Shown: positions 34,389 through 39,405 of the stretch, one piece after another | Numbering within the stretch: position 1 is the stretch's first letter | How the letters are laid out: the number at the start of each line of letters is the position of its first letter | Source: Prevotella sp. | GTDB lineage: Bacteria; Bacteroidota; Bacteroidia; Bacteroidales; Bacteroidaceae | DNA length: 39,405 nucleotides | Assembly (NCBI GenBank): GCA_022788105.1 | Contig: JALEVZ010000023.1 | Location: forward strand, 1-39,405 | Reading direction: 5' to 3' | Translations under genes and position numbers: made by a program | Notes under the pieces: generated by a model | What the model was told of the DNA's origin: nothing | What the model saw: the letters and a program-made list of their open reading frames with translations, nothing else | The model's database searches: none

Positions 34389-35102
34389 ATGTTCAACGCA
34401 ATTAAGAAAATTATTCCCAACACCCTAACATGTCTCAACCTCGTGTCGGGGTGTGTGGCCACCTACTTCGCTTTTCATGGCGAAGCAAAGATGGCACTGT
34501 TGTGGATTATAGTAGGTGCGGCGTTCGACTTCTTCGATGGCATGAGCGCACGCCTGCTGAACGTGTCGTCGACAATCGGCAAAGAGCTTGACTCGCTTGC
34601 CGACGACGTGACCTTTGGTGTGGCACCAGCAACCATAATCTTTGCACAGTTGAGCGTCATGGAATATCCTGCAGTCATGGAGTGTCTGCGCCCTATCCTA
34701 CCTTTCTTCGCTTATGTCGTAGCCGCCTTCTCGGCACTGCGCCTTGCAAAGTTCAACCTTGACGAGCGCCAGACCACCTCTTTCATAGGTCTGCCGACGC
34801 CTGCCAACGCTCTTTTCTGGGGCTCACTGCTCGCTACACGCACCGACTGGGTAGAAAGCTCGCCCTACATGGTGTTCGTCTTGCTCGCCATGATATGTCT
34901 CTCGAGCTGGCTTCTCGTCTGCGAGATGCCGATGTTTGCACTCAAGTTCAAGCACTGGGGATGGGCAGGCAACGAAATAAAGTACAGTTTTGCACTGTTA
35001 TCACTTGCTGCCATCGTAGTCTTCGGGCCGCTCGAAAGCTTCTGGGCGATAATAGTGGCATACATCGCCGTGTCAGCTTTTAAGATGGCGACAGGCAAAT
35101 AA
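34389..35102 (+). CDS. pssA: CDP-diacylglycerol-serine O-phosphatidyltransferase
   Basis: Makes phosphatidylserine from CDP-diacylglycerol and serine; an integral membrane protein of 237 residues. The CDP-alcohol phosphotransferase signature DGx2ARx8Gx3Dx3D is complete: Asp50-Gly51, Ala54-Arg55, Gly64, Asp68, Asp72. Several hydrophobic helices follow. It supplies the substrate of psd, and the two genes form a functional pair. A 44-bp-period array starts at its stop. Confidence 0.96.
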   Translation: MFNAIKKIIPNTLTCLNLVSGCVATYFAFHGEAKMALLWIIVGAAFDFFDGMSARLLNVSSTIGKELDSLADDVTFGVAPATIIFAQLSVMEYPAVMECLRPILPFFAYVVAAFSALRLAKFNLDERQTTSFIGLPTPANALFWGSLLATRTDWVESSPYMVFVLLAMICLSSWLLVCEMPMFALKFKHWGWAGNEIKYSFALLSLAAIVVFGPLESFWAIIVAYIAVSAFKMATGK

Positions 35103-35164
35103 GGGGCGCACCGACGACCCAACTCACAACGGCGACAGCTTATCGAGGGGCGCACCGACGCCCC
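35103..35164. repeat. 44-bp direct repeat directly after the pssA stop
   Basis: GGGGCGCACCGACG begins at 35103 and 35147, exactly 44 bp apart. The second copy continues CCCC and forms a perfect hairpin, GGGGCG-N6-CGCCCC. Confidence 0.85.
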
Positions 35165-35189
35165 TTCTCACTAACGTAACACTGACACT

Positions 35190-35447
35190 ATGTTTAAATT
35201 CCTATTATTATTCTCGCTGATGTTCTTCCTCTTGATATTCTTGTTGGGAGGAGTGACGTTTATGAAACTATTCAGACGCGTACAGAACATACAACGCCAG
35301 TTCAACGGAGGGGACGCACAACAGAAGCGTCAACGCCACGACTACAGCGGCGAAGGAATCTACGACCCTCGCGCCCACGCCGAACGCAACAAGAAAATAA
35401 TTCCCAAAGACGAAGGAGAATACGTCGAATACGAGGAAGAAAAGTAA
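35190..35447 (+). CDS. DUF4834 family membrane protein
   Basis: An 85-residue protein with one N-terminal membrane helix (about residues 2-26), a basic region (MKLFRRVQNIQRQF), then a hydrophilic Asp/Glu/Lys-rich tail ending KDEGEYVEYEEEK. The plan matches DUF4834, a small Bacteroidetes family of unknown role. It is downstream of pssA on the same strand. Confidence 0.72.
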   Translation: MFKFLLLFSLMFFLLIFLLGGVTFMKLFRRVQNIQRQFNGGDAQQKRQRHDYSGEGIYDPRAHAERNKKIIPKDEGEYVEYEEEK

Positions 35448-35460
35448 TAAAACCACGTAC

Positions 35461-35499
35461 GACACAGCCTACACTTCTTATAGACACAGCCTACACTTC
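35461..35499. repeat. 22-bp direct repeat crossing the AraC-type gene stop
   Basis: GACACAGCCTACACTTC occurs at 35461 and 35483, period 22 bp. The second copy contains the stop codon of the minus-strand regulator (35491-35493). Confidence 0.88.
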
Positions 35500-36726
35500 C
35501 TTACGCCACCTTGTAGGCGGCACACCCTCGCGCTGTGAAAACACCTTCGAGAAATAAGACAACGACGAGAATCCCACCGCCATAGCAATGTCTTCGAGCC
35601 TCATATTCGGATCGGCAGCCATCATACGCTTCGCCTCCTCAATGCGCAGCGATGCCATCCACGCGCTGAAGTTCACACCATAGCGGTTGTTTATGTAGAA
35701 AGACAGCGCCACCTTAGTAGTGCCCAACTCCGCGGCAAGCTCCTCAACATTGAGCTGTGTGCCAAGAAACCGCTTGTCTTCGACCCAACGGTTGACACTT
35801 GCCTCTATGCCTATAGGCTGCGGTGCGGATGGCTCTGTCGCACACTCTGTCTCCACATCGGCAGCACTGGCACTCGCGTCATCGCCTTCTGTCCCAGCGA
35901 CAGCGGCGTTCTCTGCCTCTGCGTCAGCGACATTCCCCGTCTCTGCAGCAGCCGTTTCCGCCACACCTTCAGCCTCGTCTGCCTGTCCATCAGCATCTGC
36001 GTCAAACGCCTTCGACACACAGGCGTGCCGTCCCGCGTAGTTTATGAAATTGACAGCGATATATATGTTCAGCGACACCACATAAGCCTGGAACAGCCAA
36101 TTGAAGTAAACGTTCTGGAACATGGTGAGTATCGCAAGCAACCACAGCACCGTGAGCATCACCACACTCGTGCTAATCCACTTTACAAACCTATGCATGT
36201 CGCACGAGAAGTAGTCGTCGAGCTGATGGCCGTTGATGCCATACCGCACGAAAAAGCTATACACAAACCTTATCACAAACGCCAGAAGCAAAGCCAAAGC
36301 CACCAACATGAGCAAGTCTCTAACGCTGTCCATGCCGTCTAAGAGTGCCACAAAAGCCAGCAGCGAGGCGACAGTCCACAGCACAGCATCGAGCGCTACG
36401 CGTCGCCACGTGGCATAACGTCTATTTAATAAGGTAAAGAACGCATAGCAGTAGAATATGGCTTCGAGGTAGAACAGCGATATGTCAACAAACTCAATGA
36501 CATAGTTGACACGCGTCCAGTCACCATCTGCCAACACACAATAGACGGCAAGGTTGGCAGACATGGTGGCAAAAGCGGCAGCAAACAGCCACTTCGCCCG
36601 ACGATAGGGTCTGTAGACCTCATCTGACGGAGTCTGCATAAACGCCAGCACGACGCATAGCGTGGCATAGATTATGGACATATTCTGTATTAACGTCCTG
36701 AAATTCAGCTCAAGAAATGCTTTCAT
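35491..36726 (-). CDS. Membrane-embedded AraC-family transcription regulator
   Basis: A 411-residue protein. Six or seven hydrophobic helices lie within about residues 12-245. A long Ala/Glu/Asp-rich linker follows (about 248-305). The C-terminal AraC DNA-binding domain (about 310-411) shows LNVEELAAELGTTKVALSFYINNRYGVNFSAWMASLRIEEAKRMM and the second helix-turn-helix IAMAVGFSSLSYFSKVFSQREGVPPTRWR. Such proteins probably sense an envelope or extracellular signal through the membrane domain. Its likely promoter -7 element coincides with the end of an integrative element, so its expression may be altered. The start is MKAFLELNF; no better start is seen. Confidence 0.85.
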   Translation of the reverse strand: MKAFLELNFRTLIQNMSIIYATLCVVLAFMQTPSDEVYRPYRRAKWLFAAAFATMSANLAVYCVLADGDWTRVNYVIEFVDISLFYLEAIFYCYAFFTLLNRRYATWRRVALDAVLWTVASLLAFVALLDGMDSVRDLLMLVALALLLAFVIRFVYSFFVRYGINGHQLDDYFSCDMHRFVKWISTSVVMLTVLWLLAILTMFQNVYFNWLFQAYVVSLNIYIAVNFINYAGRHACVSKAFDADADGQADEAEGVAETAAAETGNVADAEAENAAVAGTEGDDASASAADVETECATEPSAPQPIGIEASVNRWVEDKRFLGTQLNVEELAAELGTTKVALSFYINNRYGVNFSAWMASLRIEEAKRMMAADPNMRLEDIAMAVGFSSLSYFSKVFSQREGVPPTRWRKEV

Positions 36727-36786
36727 TGCGGTATTGAAACGGTAGCAAACGCCGCTTCCGTGTTTTAGTTGTGATTTATGATATTG

Positions 36787-36809
36787 GTAACTTTTCTCCG
36801 CAAAGTTAC
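36787..36809. other. Probable attachment site (attL) of an integrative element
   Basis: GTAACTTT and AAAGTTAC form a perfect 8-bp inverted repeat around a 7-bp spacer. On the minus strand it reads GTAACTTTGC, matching the CTnDOT core GTAnnTTTGC, followed by a 5-bp stretch (GGAGA) in the place of the coupling sequence. It also contains TAACTTTG (36801-36808), the only good -7 element for the AraC-type gene, without a -33 box at the right distance. Confidence 0.68.
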
Positions 36810-37128
36810 TACAAAAAAGTGAAATGCGGAAAGATATAGTGATAGAATTGAGTTACAAGGGTTTTGGTTGAAGTGGCGATAATCCGTGAAGCCATTACAA
36901 TCCCTGCCGAAGCCAAATCCTGACGCCGCTACGTTACTTGTTCGTAACCATGCCCGAAAATGCGACAAACGGGTACGAATAGCGAAACAAGGCTCTAAGG
37001 AATAGTGAGTTATCCATAACTCATGCGAAAAATCAGGTTACGGAAAAAGATTGCGCCGTTCCTCCCCGTTTTGCGTACCGACACCGGACTCTTCACCAAC
37101 TAATTTTGAAATCCAAAAATTAAGAACG
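36810..37128. other. Gap between attachment site and integrase gene
   Basis: About 320 bp without a gene. It contains inverted repeats GTTAC-N6-GTAAC (36933-36948) and TGAGTTAT-CC-ATAACTCA (37006-37023), candidates for integrase arm or regulator sites. No TAnnTTTG promoter with proper spacing was found. Confidence 0.5.
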
Positions 37129-38364
37129 ATGAAGAGTACATTTTCAGTAATCTACTACCTCAAGCGTCAGGTAGTGAAAAAGGACGGGACGGTTCCCGTC
37201 ATGGGACGCATCACGGTGGACGGCAGCCAGACGCAGTTCAGTTGCAAGTTGAGTGTCGATCCGAAGCTGTGGGACACCAAAGGGGGACGTGTCACGGGCA
37301 GAAGCGCGGCGGCACTCGAAACGAACCGTATGCTTGACAAGATGCGGGTGCGCATCAACAGACACTATCAGGAAATCATGGAGCGTGACAACTTCGTCAC
37401 GGCGGAGAAGGTAAAGAACGCCTTTCTCGGACTGGAACACCGCTACCACACGCTGATGCAGGTGTTCCGTCGGCACAACGAGAACTATGAGAAACAGGTG
37501 GAAGCAGGCATGAAAGCAAAAGGTACACTGGAAAAGTACCATGTCGTTTACAAGCACCTGCAAGAGTTCCTCGACATCCGCTACCATGTGAAGGACATCG
37601 CCCTAAAAGAGCTTACTCCCGCTTTCATCTCCGACTTCGAGATGTTCCTGCGCACGGACAAGCACTGCTGCACCAATACCGTGTGGCTGTACGTCTGCCC
37701 GCTACGGACAATGGTGTTCATAGCCATCAACAACGAGTGGCTGACACGCGACCCGTTCCGCGAGTATGAAATCAAGAAGGAGGAAACGACACGCAGTTTC
37801 CTGACCAAAGATGAGATCCGCCTGCTGATGGAGGGGAAACTGAAAAACGCCAAACAGGAATTGTACCGCGACCTCTACCTGTTCTGCGCCTTCACGGGGC
37901 TGTCGTTCGCGGATATGCGCAACCTTACGGAAGAGAATATCCGCACCTACTTCGACGAACACGAGTGGATAAACATCAACCGCCAGAAAACGGGCGTGGT
38001 GTCCAACATCCGCCTGCTCGACATCGCCAACCGCATAATCGGCAAATACCGGGGACTGTGCGGGGACGGCAGGATATTTCCCGTTCCGCATTATAACACG
38101 TGCCTTGCCGGTATCCGTGCCGTCGCCAAGCGTTGCGGCATCACCAAGCATATCACGTGGCATCAGAGCCGCCACACGGCAGCCACGACGATATTCCTCT
38201 CCAACGGTGTTCCCATCGAAACGGTCAGCTCCATGCTCGGACACAAGAGCATAAAGACGACGCAGATTTACGCAAAGATAACCAAAGAGAAGCTCAATCA
38301 GGACATGGAGAACCTTGCCGCAAGATTGAACGGCGTCGAGGAATTTGCAGGTTGCACCATCTAA
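37129..38364 (+). CDS. Tyrosine recombinase/integrase of the IntDOT family
   Basis: Integrates and excises a conjugative transposon. Starting at ATG 37129 the protein has 411 residues, the length of IntDOT; the upstream in-frame ATG at 37051 is rejected. The N-terminal arm-binding part (MKSTFSVIYYLKRQVVKK), a core-binding SAM-like domain (about 105-205) and the catalytic domain follow. Catalytic residues fall at the positions I recall for IntDOT: Lys287, His345, Arg348, His372, Tyr381, with Ser259 where most tyrosine recombinases have the first Arg (TGLSFADM). Confidence 0.93.
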   Translation: MKSTFSVIYYLKRQVVKKDGTVPVMGRITVDGSQTQFSCKLSVDPKLWDTKGGRVTGRSAAALETNRMLDKMRVRINRHYQEIMERDNFVTAEKVKNAFLGLEHRYHTLMQVFRRHNENYEKQVEAGMKAKGTLEKYHVVYKHLQEFLDIRYHVKDIALKELTPAFISDFEMFLRTDKHCCTNTVWLYVCPLRTMVFIAINNEWLTRDPFREYEIKKEETTRSFLTKDEIRLLMEGKLKNAKQELYRDLYLFCAFTGLSFADMRNLTEENIRTYFDEHEWININRQKTGVVSNIRLLDIANRIIGKYRGLCGDGRIFPVPHYNTCLAGIRAVAKRCGITKHITWHQSRHTAATTIFLSNGVPIETVSSMLGHKSIKTTQIYAKITKEKLNQDMENLAARLNGVEEFAGCTI

Positions 38365-38375
38365 AAAGAAAAGCC

Positions 38376-38738
38376 ATGAAACGTGACACAATCATCATCG
38401 AGGACAAGGCAGTCAGCGTAACCGGTAACGACGTGTGGATGACCGCCACCGAAATAGCCGGATTGTTCCATACGACCGTCCCGGCAGTGAACGCCGCCAT
38501 CAGAGCCGTCCGCAAGTCGGACGTGCTGAACGACTACGAGGTGTGCCGCTACATGCAGCTTGAAAACGGGCTGCACGCGGACGTGTACGCCCTTGAAATC
38601 ATCATCCCGGTCGCTTTCAGGGTGAATACCTACAACACCCACCTGTTCCGCACATGGCTGGTGGGAAAGGCACTCTCACAAGAGAAACGGCAGACATACG
38701 TGATGTTCATACAGAACGGAAAAGCCGGGTATTGCTGA
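38376..38738 (+). CDS. RhuM-like protein of the integrative element
   Basis: A 120-residue protein starting 11 bp after the integrase stop. VWMTATEIAGLFHTTVPAVNAAIRAV looks like a winged or helix-turn-helix DNA-binding segment. It is followed by YMQLENGLHADVYALEIIIPVAFRVNTYNTHLFRTWL, typical of the N-terminal part of RhuM/Bro-like proteins found beside Bacteroidetes integrases. The full RhuM family is longer, so this is a short stand-alone version. Function unknown; a regulatory role in the element is inferred. Confidence 0.72.
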   Translation: MKRDTIIIEDKAVSVTGNDVWMTATEIAGLFHTTVPAVNAAIRAVRKSDVLNDYEVCRYMQLENGLHADVYALEIIIPVAFRVNTYNTHLFRTWLVGKALSQEKRQTYVMFIQNGKAGYC

Positions 38739-38758
38739 TTGCACATACCCCATAAGAC

Positions 38759-38803
38759 AAGTAAACGGGTAGCACCACAAAAGGTGTCACCCGTTTACTT
38801 TTT
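38759..38803. terminator. Bidirectional terminator inside the element
   Basis: AAGTAAACGGGT (38759-38770) pairs with its complement at 38789-38800, with an inner CACC/GGTG stem, and is followed by five Ts. It separates the RhuM-like gene from the convergent HTH genes. Confidence 0.87.
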
Positions 38804-38815
38804 CATGAAACCGCC

Positions 38816-39121
38816 TCACTCCAGCGGCTTGCGGTAGTTCGCTTCCAGTACCCCGCGCAGCCCCGTTTCCGGGTAAAGCACCTTCCCTCCCAAAAGTATG
38901 AAGGGCAACACGCGGTTGTTGCGGTATTCCTGCAAGGTGCGCCGGCTCACACGGAGCAGTTCCGACACCTCGCCGTCCGTCAGGTAACGTTCCCCGTCCA
39001 GCGGAGGACGGTAGCTTTCCAGAAATGCGGACAGCCATTTCGAGCCTTTGCGCATATCCTGCACCACAGAGGCTATCGGCTCGTCTTCCATCGTAAAAAC
39101 ATCGTTGTTCTCGTTCATCAT
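38816..39121 (-). CDS. Helix-turn-helix protein, excisionase-like
   Basis: About 101 residues. I use Met at 39121 (or 39118), because the longer frame to 39184 would overlap the upstream HTH gene. After an acidic N-terminus, YLTDGEVSELLRVSRRTLQEYRNNRVLPFILLGGKVLYPETGLRGVLEANYR matches the MerR-like HTH_17 fold of Bacteroidetes element proteins such as Xis2c/Xis2d of CTnDOT. The pair of HTH genes next to the integrase fits a recombination-directionality role; that is inference. Confidence 0.8.
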   Translation of the reverse strand: MMNENNDVFTMEDEPIASVVQDMRKGSKWLSAFLESYRPPLDGERYLTDGEVSELLRVSRRTLQEYRNNRVLPFILLGGKVLYPETGLRGVLEANYRKPLE

Positions 39122-39152
39122 AACTTCGGATTCAGTGGGTGAATAAATCAAA

Positions 39153-39405
39153 TCATCTGCCGTGCGGATAGAGCGTGCCGACAAGCGGTATCAGCCGCTT
39201 CACCTCCTCTGGCTTGTAATAGAACCTGCGGTTTATCTGCGAGTAGCCGATAAGCCGCCTGTCACGCAGCGTCTGCAACGTGCGCGGGCTTATTCTCAAC
39301 TGCCCGCAGACCTCCTCGCCCGTGAGCCATCTTTCCATGCGCCCCGTGTCGCTTTTGCGCCTCAGGGCGGCGACCTTCTCCGAGAGTGCGCCGAATGCCG
39401 CCACC
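39153..39405 (-). CDS. Helix-turn-helix protein, excisionase-like (5' end outside window)
   Basis: At least 83 residues and open at the window edge; the first codon in view is GTG, which I doubt is the start. Residues MERWLTGEEVCGQLRISPRTLQTLRDRRLIGYSQINRRFYYKPEEVKRLI form the same HTH_17 fold as the downstream gene, with different contact residues. Together they form the paired small HTH genes characteristic of CTnDOT-type elements. Confidence 0.8.
   Translation of the reverse strand, partial: VAAFGALSEKVAALRRKSDTGRMERWLTGEEVCGQLRISPRTLQTLRDRRLIGYSQINRRFYYKPEEVKRLIPLVGTLYPHGR

Noticed and set aside
36787..39405. Phage origin for the right-end genes
   Set aside because: No phage structural or lysis genes are seen; the integrase and paired HTH genes match CTnDOT-type conjugative elements, though the transfer genes lie outside the window.

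Overview
The window looks like a chromosomal segment of a Bacteroidales bacterium, most likely a Prevotella/Segatella-type organism. The reasons are: Bacteroidetes-type promoters (TTTG, 19-20 bp, TAnnTTTG) in front of several genes and both tRNAs; type IX secretion (T9SS) genes porW and porX; large secreted proteins with the short Prevotella-style sorting tail (GVYI/GLYI.NGKK.VV); DUF4834 and DUF4250 proteins; and a CTnDOT-type integrase at the right end. No Shine-Dalgarno pattern is obvious, as expected for the phylum.

Layout, left to right. Positions 1-4111 (+): 3' part of tpiA, a SPOR-domain protein, folE, a lipoprotein and xth. Positions 4204-7364 (-): a secreted endonuclease I with a T9SS tail and a GH76 glycosidase. 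tadA (+) follows, then rsmI and a coiled-coil lipoprotein (-), then tdk and an AI-2E family permease (+). Positions 12227-12400 hold a start-less gene remnant, followed by convergent tRNA-Lys(TTT) and tRNA-Pro(GGG). Positions 13213-21467 (+): aroA, a small membrane-anchored Cys protein, an ABC-3 metal permease, porW, porX and tsaE. Positions 21678-28621: two divergent giant secreted multidomain proteins. Positions 28945-33343 (-): dnaE, trxA and a DUF4250 gene. Positions 33604-35447 (+): psd, pssA and a DUF4834 gene. Positions 35491-36726 (-): a membrane-bound AraC-family regulator. From about 36787 onward: the end of an integrative element with integrase, a RhuM-like gene and two excisionase-like HTH genes.

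Functional links: porW and porX belong to the T9SS, and three neighbours (endonuclease I and the two giant proteins) carry C-terminal tails that look like its cargo signals. psd and pssA form the phosphatidylethanolamine branch of lipid synthesis. dnaE, trxA and the DUF4250 gene share a strand and may be co-transcribed. The integrase matches IntDOT in length (411 aa) and in the positions of its catalytic residues. The likely left attachment site lies in the promoter of the AraC-type gene.

The most unusual signal is a set of nine unrelated short tandem arrays, all with periods of 22 bp or exactly twice that (44 bp). They lie in intergenic DNA and several run through or abut stop codons. The sequences differ between sites, but the period does not. 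There is also a 170-bp dispersed repeat present once in each orientation, and smaller octamer and hairpin repeat families.
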